Below, one piece after another: positions 53,926-63,982 of a DNA stretch of 64,000 nucleotides. Position numbers and translations under genes: made by a program. Position 1 is the stretch's first letter, and the number at the start of each line of letters is the position of its first letter. The notes beneath the pieces are model-generated. The model worked only from the letters and a program-made list of their open reading frames with translations. It was not told the origin of the DNA and ran no database searches. Origin of the DNA: Carya illinoinensis (lineage: Eukaryota; Streptophyta; Magnoliopsida; Fagales; Juglandaceae); contig NC_056762.1 of the NCBI RefSeq assembly GCF_018687715.1, positions 19,151,364 through 19,215,363 of the forward strand. The letters run 5' to 3'.

Positions 53926-54044
53926 GGGTGAGATCATACCAGCACTAATGCACCGGATCCCATCAGAACTCCGCAGTTAAGCGTGCTTGGGCGAGAGTAG
54001 TACTAGGATGGGTGACCTCCTGGGAAGTCCTCGTGTTGCACCCC
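53926..54044 (+). rRNA. 5S rRNA, unit 178 (F, C6A)
   Basis: Slot 5. Private C6A (GGGTGAGATC) breaks the C6-G113 pair of helix I. Confidence 0.95.
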
Positions 54045-54233
54045 CCTTTTTTATTTTTACCGCATCTCCGGTCGGATGGACCGGAACGAGAACCGGGCAA
54101 TGGATTCTTAGGAAAATCGCACCGACCCCATCGCGTAGCAATGGGTATCGATCAGATCGCCGGTTGGCATGGGATAGGCAGGGTGCGGCTAGGTCGTAAT
54201 AGGATTATATTAGTTTTTCGCTGGTAGCATGAT

Positions 54234-54352
54234 GGGTGCGATCATACCAGCACTAATGCACCGGATCCCATCAGAACTCCGCAGTTAAGCGTGCTTGGGC
54301 GAGAGTAGTACTAGGATGGGTGACCTCGTGGGAAGTCCTCGTGTTGCACCCC
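54234..54352 (+). rRNA. 5S rRNA, unit 179 (G1)
   Basis: Slot 6. C95G. Confidence 0.97.
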
Positions 54353-54541
54353 CCCTTTTTATTTTTACCGCATCTCCGGTCGGATGGACCGGAACGACAA
54401 CCGGGCAATGGATTCTTAGGAAAATCGCACCGACCCCATCGCGTAGCAATGGGTATCGATCAGATCGCCGGTTGGCATGGGATAGGCATGGTGCGGCTAG
54501 GTCGTAATAGGATTATATTAGTTTTTCGCTGGTAGCATGAT

Positions 54542-54660
54542 GGGTGCGATCATACCAGCACTAATGCAACGGATCCCATCAGAACTCCGCAGTTAAGCGT
54601 GCTTGGGCGAGAGTAGTACTAGGATGGGTGACCTCCTGGGAAGTACTCGTGTTGCCCCCC
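54542..54660 (+). rRNA. 5S rRNA, unit 180 (B3, C28A, C104A)
   Basis: Slot 7. A115C plus private C28A and C104A. With three changes it is the most altered gene in the window and a candidate pseudogene. Confidence 0.9.
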
Positions 54661-54838
54661 CCCTTTTTATTTTTACCGCATCTCCGGTCGGATGGACCGG
54701 AACGACAACCGGGCAATGGATTCTTAGGAAAATCGCACCGACCCCATCGCTATCAATCAGATCGCCAGTTGGCATGGGATAGGCAGGGTGCGGCTAGGTC
54801 GTAATAGGATTATATTAGTTTTTCGCTGGTAGCATGAT

Positions 54839-54957
54839 GGGTGCGATCATACCAGCACTAATGCACCGGATCCCATCAGAACTCCGCAGTTAAGCGTGCT
54901 TGGGCGAGAGTAGTACTAGGATGGGTGACCTCCTGGGAAGTCCTCGTGTTGCACCCC
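54839..54957 (+). rRNA. 5S rRNA, unit 181 (A2)
   Basis: Slot 8. Gene as unit 2. Confidence 0.97.
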
Positions 54958-55146
54958 CCCTTTTAATTTTTACCGCATCTCTGGTCGGATGGACCGGAAC
55001 GAGAACCAGGGAATGGATTTTTAGGAAAATCGCACCGACCCCATCGCGTAGCAATGGGTATCGGTCAGATCGCCGGTTGGCATGAGATAGGCAGGGTGCG
55101 GCTAGGTCGTAATAGGATTATATTAGTTTTTCGCTGGTAGCATGAT

Positions 55147-55265
55147 GGGTGCGATCATACCAGCACTAATGCACCGGATCCCATCAGAACTCCGCAGTTA
55201 AGCGTGCTTGGGCGAGAGTAGTACTAGGATGGGTGACCTCCTGGGAAGTCCTCGTGTTGCACCCC
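55147..55265 (+). rRNA. 5S rRNA, unit 182 (H)
   Basis: Slot 9. A at nt 120. Confidence 0.97.
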
Positions 55266-55454
55266 ACCTTTTTATTTTTACCGCATCTCCGGTCGGATGA
55301 ACCGGAACGACAACCGGGCAATGGATTCTTAGGAAAATCGCACCGACCCCATCGCGTAGCAATGGGTATCGATCAGATCGCCGGTTGGCATGGGATAGGC
55401 ATGGTGCGGCTAGGTCGTAATAGGATTATATTAGTTTTTCGCTGGTAGCATGAT

Positions 55455-55573
55455 GGGTGCGATCATACCAGCACTAATGCACCGGATCCCATCAGAACTC
55501 CGCAGTTAAGCGTGCTTGGGCGAGAGTAGTACTAGGATGGGTGACCTCCTGGGAAGTCCTCGTGTTGCACCCC
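55455..55573 (+). rRNA. 5S rRNA, unit 183 (B1)
   Basis: Slot 10. Gene as unit 2. Confidence 0.97.
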
Positions 55574-55751
55574 CCCTTTTTATTTTTACCGCATCTCCGG
55601 TCGGATGGACCGGAACGACAACCGGGCAATGGATTCTTAGGAAAATCGCACCGACCCCATCGCTATCAATCAGATCGCCAGTTGGCATGGGATAGGCAGG
55701 GTGCGGCTAGGTCGTAATAGGATTATATTAGTTTTTCGCTGGTAGCATGAT

Positions 55752-55870
55752 GGGTGCGATCATACCAGCACTAATGCACCGGATCCCATCAGAACTCCGC
55801 AGTTAAGCGTGCTTGGGCGAGAGTAGTACTAGGATGGGTGACCTCCTGGGAAGTCCTCGTGTTGCACCTC
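55752..55870 (+). rRNA. 5S rRNA, unit 184 (A3)
   Basis: Slot 11. C118T. Confidence 0.96.
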
Positions 55871-56058
55871 CCTTTTAATTTTTACCGCATCTCTGGTCGG
55901 ATGGACCGGAACGAGAACCAGGGAATGGATTTTTAGGAAAATCGCACCGACCCCATCGCGTAGCAATGGGTATCGGTCAGATCGCCGGTTGGCATGAGAT
56001 AGGCAGGGTGCGGCTAGGTCGTAATAGGATTATATTAGTTTTTCGCTGGTAGCATGAT

Positions 56059-56177
56059 GGGTGCGATCATACCAGCACTAATGCACCGGATCCCATCAGA
56101 ACTCCGCAGTTAAGCGCGCATGGGCGAGAGTAGTACTAGGATGGGTGACCTCCTGGGAAGTCCTCGTGTTGCACCCC
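56059..56177 (+). rRNA. 5S rRNA, unit 185 (G2)
   Basis: Slot 12; first of the first 7-unit block. T59C, T62A. Confidence 0.97.
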
Positions 56178-56366
56178 CCCTTTTTATTTTTACCGCATCT
56201 CCGGTCGGATGGACCGGAACGACAACCGGGCAATGGATTCTTAGGAAAATCGCACCGACCCCATCGCGTAGCAATGGGTATCGATCAGATCGCCGGTTGG
56301 CATGGGATAGGCATGGTGCGGCTAGGTCGTAATAGGATTATATTAGTTTTTCGCTGGTAGCATGAT

Positions 56367-56485
56367 GGGTGCGATCATAGCAGCACTAATGCACCGGATC
56401 CCATCAGAACTCCGCAGTTAAGCGTGCTTGGGCGAGAGTAGTACTAGGATGGGTGACCTCCTGGGAAGTCCTCGTGTTGCACCCC
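56367..56485 (+). rRNA. 5S rRNA, unit 186 (B2, C14G)
   Basis: Slot 13. C14G. Confidence 0.97.
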
Positions 56486-56663
56486 CCCTTTTTATTTTTA
56501 CCGCATCTCCGGTCGGATGGACCGGAACGACAACCGGGCAATGGATTCTTAGGAAAATCGCACCGACCCCATCGCTATCAATCAGATCGCCGGTTGGCAT
56601 GGGATAGGCAGGGTGCGGCTAGGTCGTAATAGGATTATATTAGTTTTTCGCTGGTAGCATGAT

Positions 56664-56782
56664 GGGTGCGATCATACCAGCACTAATGCACCGGATCCCA
56701 TCAGAACTCCGCAGTTAAGCGTGCTTGGGCGAGAGTAGTACTAGGATGGGTGACCTCCTGGGAAGTCCTCGTGTTGCACCCC
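56664..56782 (+). rRNA. 5S rRNA, unit 187 (G4 in slot 14)
   Basis: Gene as unit 2. Spacer has GCGTAGCGAT where other slot-14 units have GCATAGCGAT. Confidence 0.97.
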
Positions 56783-56971
56783 CCCTTTTTATTTTTACCG
56801 CATCTCCGGTCGGATGGACCGGAACGACAACCGGGCAATGGATTCTTAGGAAAATCGCACCGACCCCATCGCGTAGCGATGGGTATCGATCAGATCGCCG
56901 GTTGGCATGGGATAGGCATGGTGCGGCTAGGTCGTAATAGGATTATATTAGTTTTTCGCTGGTAGCATGAT

Positions 56972-57090
56972 GGGTGCGATCATACCAGCACTAATGCACC
57001 GGATCCCATCAGAACTCCGCAGTTAAGCGTGCTTGGGCGAGAGTAGTACTAGGATGGGTGACCTCCTGGGAAGTCCTCGTGTTGCACCCC
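56972..57090 (+). rRNA. 5S rRNA, unit 188 (B2)
   Basis: Slot 15. Gene as unit 2. Confidence 0.97.
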
Positions 57091-57268
57091 CCCTTTTTAT
57101 TTTTACCGCATCTCCGGTCGGATGGACCGGAACGACAACCGGGCAATGGATTCTTAGGAAAATCGCACCGACCCCATCGCTATCAATCAGATCGCCGGTT
57201 GGCATGGGATAGGCAGGGTGCGGCTAGGTCGTAATAGGATTATATTAGTTTTTCGCTGGTAGCATGAT

Positions 57269-57387
57269 GGGTGCGATCATACCAGCACTAATGCACCGGA
57301 TCCCATCAGAACTCCGCAGTTAAGCGTGCTTGGGCGAGAGTAGTACTAGGATGGGTGACCTCCTGGGAAGTCCTCGTGTTGCACCCC
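57269..57387 (+). rRNA. 5S rRNA, unit 189 (A4)
   Basis: Slot 16. Gene as unit 2. Confidence 0.97.
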
Positions 57388-57575
57388 CCTTTTAATTTTT
57401 ACCGCATCTCTGGTCGGATGGACCGGAACGAGAACCAGGGAATGGATTTTTAGGAAAATCGCACCGACCCCATCGCGTAGCAATGGGTATCGGTCAGATC
57501 GCCGGTTGGCATGAGATAGGCAGGGTGCGGCTAGGTCGTAATAGGATTATATTAGTTTTTCGCTGGTAGCATGAT

Positions 57576-57694
57576 GGGTGCGATCATACCAGCACTAATG
57601 CACCGGATCCCATCAGAACTCCGCAGTTAAGCGTGCTTGGGCGAGAGTAGTACTAGGATGGGTGACCTCCTGGGAAGTCCTCGTGTTGCACCCC
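57576..57694 (+). rRNA. 5S rRNA, unit 190 (G5)
   Basis: Slot 17. Gene as unit 2; spacer CATCGTGCGG. Confidence 0.97.
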
Positions 57695-57883
57695 CCCTTT
57701 TTATTTTTACCGCATCTCCGGTCGGATGGACCGGAACGACAACCGGGCAATGGATTCTTAGGAAAATCGCACCGACCCCATCGCGTAGCGATGGGTATCG
57801 ATCAGATCGCCGGTTGGCATGGGATAGGCATCGTGCGGCTAGGTCGTAATAGGATTATATTAGTTTTTCGCTGGTAGCATGAT

Positions 57884-58002
57884 GGGTGCGATCATACCAG
57901 CACTAATGCACCGGATCCCATCAGAACTCCGCAGTTAAGCGTGCTTGGGCGAGAGTAGTACTAGGATGGGTGACCTCCTGGGAAGTCCTCGTGTTGCACC
58001 CC
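57884..58002 (+). rRNA. 5S rRNA, unit 191 (A4)
   Basis: Extra A4 joining two 7-unit blocks. Gene as unit 2. Confidence 0.97.
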
Positions 58003-58190
58003 CCTTTTAATTTTTACCGCATCTCTGGTCGGATGGACCGGAACGAGAACCAGGGAATGGATTTTTAGGAAAATCGCACCGACCCCATCGCGTAGCAATG
58101 GGTATCGGTCAGATCGCCGGTTGGCATGAGATAGGCAGGGTGCGGCTAGGTCGTAATAGGATTATATTAGTTTTTCGCTGGTAGCATGAT

Positions 58191-58309
58191 GGGTGCGATC
58201 ATACCAGCACTAATGCACCGGATCCCATCAGAACTCCGCAGTTAAGCGCGCATGGGCGAGAGTAGTACTAGGATGGGTGACCTCCTGGGAAGTCCTCGTG
58301 TTGCACCCC
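58191..58309 (+). rRNA. 5S rRNA, unit 192 (G2)
   Basis: 7-unit block 2, place 1. T59C, T62A. Confidence 0.97.
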
Positions 58310-58498
58310 CCCTTTTTATTTTTACCGCATCTCCGGTCGGATGGACCGGAACGACAACCGGGCAATGGATTCTTAGGAAAATCGCACCGACCCCATCGCG
58401 TAGCAATGGGTATCGATCAGATCGCCGGTTGGCATGGGATAGGCATGGTGCGGCTAGGTCGTAATAGGATTATATTAGTTTTTCGCTGGTAGCATGAT

Positions 58499-58617
58499 GG
58501 GTGCGATCATAGCAGCACTAATGCACCGGATCCCATCAGAACTCCGCAGTTAAGCGTGCTTGGGCGAGAGTAGTACTAGGATGGGTGACCTCCTGGGAAG
58601 TCCTCGTGTTGCACCCC
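58499..58617 (+). rRNA. 5S rRNA, unit 193 (B2, C14G)
   Basis: Block 2, place 2. C14G. Confidence 0.97.
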
Positions 58618-58795
58618 CCCTTTTTATTTTTACCGCATCTCCGGTCGGATGGACCGGAACGACAACCGGGCAATGGATTCTTAGGAAAATCGCACCGACC
58701 CCATCGCTATCAATCAGATCGCCGGTTGGCATGGGATAGGCAGGGTGCGGCTAGGTCGTAATAGGATTATATTAGTTTTTCGCTGGTAGCATGAT

Positions 58796-58914
58796 GGGTG
58801 CGATCATACCAGCACTAATGCACCGGATCCCATCAGAACTCCGCAGTTAAGCGTGCTTGGGCGAGAGTAGTACTAGGATGGGTGACCTCCTGGGAAGTCC
58901 TCGTGTTGCACCCC
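58796..58914 (+). rRNA. 5S rRNA, unit 194 (G4)
   Basis: Block 2, place 3. Gene as unit 2. Confidence 0.97.
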
Positions 58915-59103
58915 CCCTTTTTATTTTTACCGCATCTCCGGTCGGATGGACCGGAACGACAACCGGGCAATGGATTCTTAGGAAAATCGCACCGACCCCA
59001 TCGCGTAGCGATGGGTATCGATCAGATCGCCGGTTGGCATGGGATAGGCATGGTGCGGCTAGGTCGTAATAGGATTATATTAGTTTTTCGCTGGTAGCAT
59101 GAT

Positions 59104-59222
59104 GGGTGCGATCATACCAGCACTAATGCACCGGATCCCATCAGAACTCCGCAGTTAAGCGTGCTTGGGCGAGAGTAGTACTAGGATGGGTGACCTCCTG
59201 GGAAGTCCTCGTGTTGCACCCC
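59104..59222 (+). rRNA. 5S rRNA, unit 195 (B2)
   Basis: Block 2, place 4. Gene as unit 2. Confidence 0.97.
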
Positions 59223-59400
59223 CCCTTTTTATTTTTACCGCATCTCCGGTCGGATGGACCGGAACGACAACCGGGCAATGGATTCTTAGGAAAATCGCAC
59301 CGACCCCATCGCTATCAATCAGATCGCCGGTTGGCATGGGATAGGCAGGGTGCGGCTAGGTCGTAATAGGATTATATTAGTTTTTCGCTGGTAGCATGAT

Positions 59401-59519
59401 GGGTGCGATCATACCAGCACTAATGCACCGGATCCCATCAGAACTCCGCAGTTAAGCGTGCTTGGGCGAGAGTAGTACTAGGATGGGTGACCTCCTGGGA
59501 AGTCCTCGTGTTGCACCCC
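59401..59519 (+). rRNA. 5S rRNA, unit 196 (A4)
   Basis: Block 2, place 5. Gene as unit 2. Confidence 0.97.
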
Positions 59520-59707
59520 CCTTTTAATTTTTACCGCATCTCTGGTCGGATGGACCGGAACGAGAACCAGGGAATGGATTTTTAGGAAAATCGCACCGAC
59601 CCCATCGCGTAGCAATGGGTATCGGTCAGATCGCCGGTTGGCATGAGATAGGCAGGGTGCGGCTAGGTCGTAATAGGATTATATTAGTTTTTCGCTGGTA
59701 GCATGAT

Positions 59708-59826
59708 GGGTGCGATCATACCAGCACTAATGCACCGGATCCCATCAGAACTCCGCAGTTAAGCGTGCTTGGGCGAGAGTAGTACTAGGATGGGTGACCT
59801 CCTGGGAAGTCCTCGTGTTGCACCCC
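59708..59826 (+). rRNA. 5S rRNA, unit 197 (G5)
   Basis: Block 2, place 6. Gene as unit 2. Confidence 0.97.
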
Positions 59827-60015
59827 CCCTTTTTATTTTTACCGCATCTCCGGTCGGATGGACCGGAACGACAACCGGGCAATGGATTCTTAGGAAAATC
59901 GCACCGACCCCATCGCGTAGCGATGGGTATCGATCAGATCGCCGGTTGGCATGGGATAGGCATCGTGCGGCTAGGTCGTAATAGGATTATATTAGTTTTT
60001 CGCTGGTAGCATGAT

Positions 60016-60134
60016 GGGTGCGATCATACCAGCACTAATGCACCGGATCCCATCAGAACTCCGCAGTTAAGCGTGCTTGGGCGAGAGTAGTACTAGGATG
60101 GGTGACCTCCTGGGAAGTCCTCGTGTTGCACCCC
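60016..60134 (+). rRNA. 5S rRNA, unit 198 (A4)
   Basis: Block 2, place 7. Gene as unit 2. Confidence 0.97.
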
Positions 60135-60322
60135 CCTTTTAATTTTTACCGCATCTCTGGTCGGATGGACCGGAACGAGAACCAGGGAATGGATTTTTAG
60201 GAAAATCGCACCGACCCCATCGCGTAGCAATGGGTATCGGTCAGATCGCCGGTTGGCATGAGATAGGCAGGGTGCGGCTAGGTCGTAATAGGATTATATT
60301 AGTTTTTCGCTGGTAGCATGAT

Positions 60323-60441
60323 GGGTGCGATCATACCAGCACTAATGCACCGGATCCCATCAGAACTCCGCAGTTAAGCGCGCATGGGCGAGAGTAGTAC
60401 TAGGATGGGTGACCTCCTGGGAAGTCCTCGTGTTGCACCCC
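60323..60441 (+). rRNA. 5S rRNA, unit 199 (G2)
   Basis: 7-unit block 3, place 1. T59C, T62A. Confidence 0.97.
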
Positions 60442-60630
60442 CCCTTTTTATTTTTACCGCATCTCCGGTCGGATGGACCGGAACGACAACCGGGCAATGG
60501 ATTCTTAGGAAAATCGCACCGACCCCATCGCGTAGCAATGGGTATCGATCAGATCGCCGGTTGGCATGGGATAGGCATGGTGCGGCTAGGTCGTAATAGG
60601 ATTATATTAGTTTTTCGCTGGTAGCATGAT

Positions 60631-60749
60631 GGGTGCGATCATAGCAGCACTAATGCACCGGATCCCATCAGAACTCCGCAGTTAAGCGTGCTTGGGCGAG
60701 AGTAGTACTAGGATGGGTGACCTCCTGGGAAGTCCTCGTGTTGCACCCC
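60631..60749 (+). rRNA. 5S rRNA, unit 200 (B2, C14G)
   Basis: Block 3, place 2. C14G. Confidence 0.97.
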
Positions 60750-60927
60750 CCCTTTTTATTTTTACCGCATCTCCGGTCGGATGGACCGGAACGACAACCG
60801 GGCAATGGATTCTTAGGAAAATCGCACCGACCCCATCGCTATCAATCAGATCGCCGGTTGGCATGGGATAGGCAGGGTGCGGCTAGGTCGTAATAGGATT
60901 ATATTAGTTTTTCGCTGGTAGCATGAT

Positions 60928-61046
60928 GGGTGCGATCATACCAGCACTAATGCACCGGATCCCATCAGAACTCCGCAGTTAAGCGTGCTTGGGCGAGAGT
61001 AGTACTAGGATGGGTGACCTCCTGGGAAGTCCTCGTGTTGCACCCC
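60928..61046 (+). rRNA. 5S rRNA, unit 201 (G4)
   Basis: Block 3, place 3. Gene as unit 2. Confidence 0.97.
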
Positions 61047-61235
61047 CCCTTTTTATTTTTACCGCATCTCCGGTCGGATGGACCGGAACGACAACCGGGC
61101 AATGGATTCTTAGGAAAATCGCACCGACCCCATCGCGTAGCGATGGGTATCGATCAGATCGCCGGTTGGCATGGGATAGGCATGGTGCGGCTAGGTCGTA
61201 ATAGGATTATATTAGTTTTTCGCTGGTAGCATGAT

Positions 61236-61354
61236 GGGTGCGATCATACCAGCACTAATGCACCGGATCCCATCAGAACTCCGCAGTTAAGCGTGCTTGG
61301 GCGAGAGTAGTACTAGGATGGGTGACCTCCTGGGAAGTCCTCGTGTTGCACCCC
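61236..61354 (+). rRNA. 5S rRNA, unit 202 (B2)
   Basis: Block 3, place 4. Gene as unit 2. Confidence 0.97.
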
Positions 61355-61532
61355 CCCTTTTTATTTTTACCGCATCTCCGGTCGGATGGACCGGAACGAC
61401 AACCGGGCAATGGATTCTTAGGAAAATCGCACCGACCCCATCGCTATCAATCAGATCGCCGGTTGGCATGGGATAGGCAGGGTGCGGCTAGGTCGTAATA
61501 GGATTATATTAGTTTTTCGCTGGTAGCATGAT

Positions 61533-61651
61533 GGGTGCGATCATACCAGCACTAATGCACCGGATCCCATCAGAACTCCGCAGTTAAGCGTGCTTGGGCG
61601 AGAGTAGTACTAGGATGGGTGACCTCCTGGGAAGTCCTCGTGTTGCACCCC
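61533..61651 (+). rRNA. 5S rRNA, unit 203 (A4)
   Basis: Block 3, place 5. Gene as unit 2. Confidence 0.97.
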
Positions 61652-61839
61652 CCTTTTAATTTTTACCGCATCTCTGGTCGGATGGACCGGAACGAGAACC
61701 AGGGAATGGATTTTTAGGAAAATCGCACCGACCCCATCGCGTAGCAATGGGTATCGGTCAGATCGCCGGTTGGCATGAGATAGGCAGGGTGCGGCTAGGT
61801 CGTAATAGGATTATATTAGTTTTTCGCTGGTAGCATGAT

Positions 61840-61958
61840 GGGTGCGATCATACCAGCACTAATGCACCGGATCCCATCAGAACTCCGCAGTTAAGCGTGC
61901 TTGGGCGAGAGTAGTACTAGGATGGGTGACCTCCTGGGAAGTCCTCGTGTTGCACCCC
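61840..61958 (+). rRNA. 5S rRNA, unit 204 (G5)
   Basis: Block 3, place 6. Gene as unit 2. Confidence 0.97.
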
Positions 61959-62147
61959 CCCTTTTTATTTTTACCGCATCTCCGGTCGGATGGACCGGAA
62001 CGACAACCGGGCAATGGATTCTTAGGAAAATCGCACCGACCCCATCGCGTAGCGATGGGTATCGATCAGATCGCCGGTTGGCATGGGATAGGCATCGTGC
62101 GGCTAGGTCGTAATAGGATTATATTAGTTTTTCGCTGGTAGCATGAT

Positions 62148-62266
62148 GGGTGCGATCATACCAGCACTAATGCACCGGATCCCATCAGAACTCCGCAGTT
62201 AAGCGTGCTTGGGCGAGAGTAGTACTAGGATGGGTGACCTCCTGGGAAGTCCTCGTGTTGCACCCC
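62148..62266 (+). rRNA. 5S rRNA, unit 205 (A4)
   Basis: Block 3, place 7. Gene as unit 2. Confidence 0.97.
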
Positions 62267-62454
62267 CCTTTTAATTTTTACCGCATCTCTGGTCGGATGG
62301 ACCGGAACGAGAACCAGGGAATGGATTTTTAGGAAAATCGCACCGACCCCATCGCGTAGCAATGGGTATCGGTCAGATCGCCGGTTGGCATGAGATAGGC
62401 AGGGTGCGGCTAGGTCGTAATAGGATTATATTAGTTTTTCGCTGGTAGCATGAT

Positions 62455-62573
62455 GGGTGCGATCATACCAGCACTAATGCACCGGATCCCATCAGAACTC
62501 CGCAGTTAAGCGCGCATGGGCGAGAGTAGTACTAGGATGGGTGACCTCCTGGGAAGTCCTCGTGTTGCACCCC
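62455..62573 (+). rRNA. 5S rRNA, unit 206 (G2/G4 hybrid)
   Basis: T59C and T62A of G2 with the GCGTAGCGAT spacer of G4. Confidence 0.96.
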
Positions 62574-62762
62574 CCCTTTTTATTTTTACCGCATCTCCGG
62601 TCGGATGGACCGGAACGACAACCGGGCAATGGATTCTTAGGAAAATCGCACCGACCCCATCGCGTAGCGATGGGTATCGATCAGATCGCCGGTTGGCATG
62701 GGATAGGCATGGTGCGGCTAGGTCGTAATAGGATTATATTAGTTTTTCGCTGGTAGCATGAT

Positions 62763-62881
62763 GGGTGCGATCATACCAGCACTAATGCACCGGATCCCAT
62801 CAGAACTCCGCAGTTAAGCGTGCTTGGGCGAGAGTAGTACTAGGATGGGTGACCTCCTGGGAAGTCCTCGTGTTGCACCCC
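62763..62881 (+). rRNA. 5S rRNA, unit 207 (A4)
   Basis: Gene as unit 2; sits between two G2-type genes. Confidence 0.97.
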
Positions 62882-63069
62882 CCTTTTAATTTTTACCGCA
62901 TCTCTGGTCGGATGGACCGGAACGAGAACCAGGGAATGGATTTTTAGGAAAATCGCACCGACCCCATCGCGTAGCAATGGGTATCGGTCAGATCGCCGGT
63001 TGGCATGAGATAGGCAGGGTGCGGCTAGGTCGTAATAGGATTATATTAGTTTTTCGCTGGTAGCATGAT

Positions 63070-63188
63070 GGGTGCGATCATACCAGCACTAATGCACCGG
63101 ATCCCATCAGAACTCCGCAGTTAAGCGCGCATGGGCGAGAGTAGTACTAGGATGGGTGACCTCCTGGGAAGTCCTCGTGTTGCACCCC
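63070..63188 (+). rRNA. 5S rRNA, unit 208 (G2)
   Basis: T59C, T62A. Confidence 0.97.
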
Positions 63189-63377
63189 CCCTTTTTATTT
63201 TTACCGCATCTCCGGTCGGATGGACCGGAACGACAACCGGGCAATGGATTCTTAGGAAAATCGCACCGACCCCATCGCGTAGCAATGGGTATCGATCAGA
63301 TCGCCGGTTGGCATGGGATAGGCATGGTGCGGCTAGGTCGTAATAGGATTATATTAGTTTTTCGCTGGTAGCATGAT

Positions 63378-63496
63378 GGGTGCGATCATAGCAGCACTAA
63401 TGCACCGGATCCCATCAGAACTCCGCAGTTAAGCGCGCTTGGGCGAGAGTAGTACTAGGATGGGTGACCTCCTGGGAAGTCCTCGTGTTGCACCCC
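63378..63496 (+). rRNA. 5S rRNA, unit 209 (B2, C14G, T59C)
   Basis: C14G of slot 13 plus T59C without T62A, perhaps a short conversion tract from the G2 gene before it. Spacer end has CTACGTCGT. Confidence 0.96.
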
Positions 63497-63674
63497 CCCT
63501 TTTTATTTTTACCGCATCTCCGGTCGGATGGACCGGAACGACAACCGGGCAATGGATTCTTAGGAAAATCGCACCGACCCCATCGCTATCAATCAGATCG
63601 CCGGTTGGCATGGGATAGGCAGGGTGCGGCTACGTCGTAATAGGATTATATTAGTTTTTCGCTGGTAGCATGAT

Positions 63675-63793
63675 GGGTGCGATCATACCAGCACTAATGC
63701 ACCGGATCCCATCAGAACTCCGCAGTTAAGCGTGCTTGGGCGAGAGTAGTACTAGGATGGGTGACCTCCTGGGAAGTCCTCGTGTTGCACCCC
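63675..63793 (+). rRNA. 5S rRNA, unit 210 (A2)
   Basis: Gene as unit 2. Confidence 0.97.
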
Positions 63794-63982
63794 CCCTTTT
63801 AATTTTTACCGCATCTCTGGTCGGATGGACCGGAACGAGAACCAGGGAATGGATTTTTAGGAAAATCGCACCGACCCCATCGCGTAGCAATGGGTATCGG
63901 TCAGATCGCCGGTTGGCATGAGATAGGCAGGGTGCGGCTAGGTCGTAATAGGATTATATTAGTTTTTCGCTGGTAGCATGAT

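Larger units (their letters stand above)
52705..56058 (+). repeat. HOR block 13: slots 1-11
   Basis: Units 174-184 follow slots 1-11 and continue into the first 7-unit block, which supplies slots 12-17. Together units 174-190 form a near-complete 17-unit copy, with G4 in slot 14 and G5 in slot 17. Confidence 0.88.
56059..58190 (+). repeat. 7-unit block, copy 1 of 3
   Basis: Units 185-191: G2-B2-G4-B2-A4-G5-A4. It is 2,132 bp long and is followed by two further copies in the same phase. Confidence 0.93.
58191..60322 (+). repeat. 7-unit block, copy 2 of 3
   Basis: Units 192-198. Same class order and unit spacing as copy 1, including the G5 mark CATCGTGCGG in unit 197. Confidence 0.93.
60323..62454 (+). 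repeat. 7-unit block, copy 3 of 3
   Basis: Units 199-205. The G5 mark recurs in unit 204. I saw no difference from copy 2 when reading the units side by side. Confidence 0.93.
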
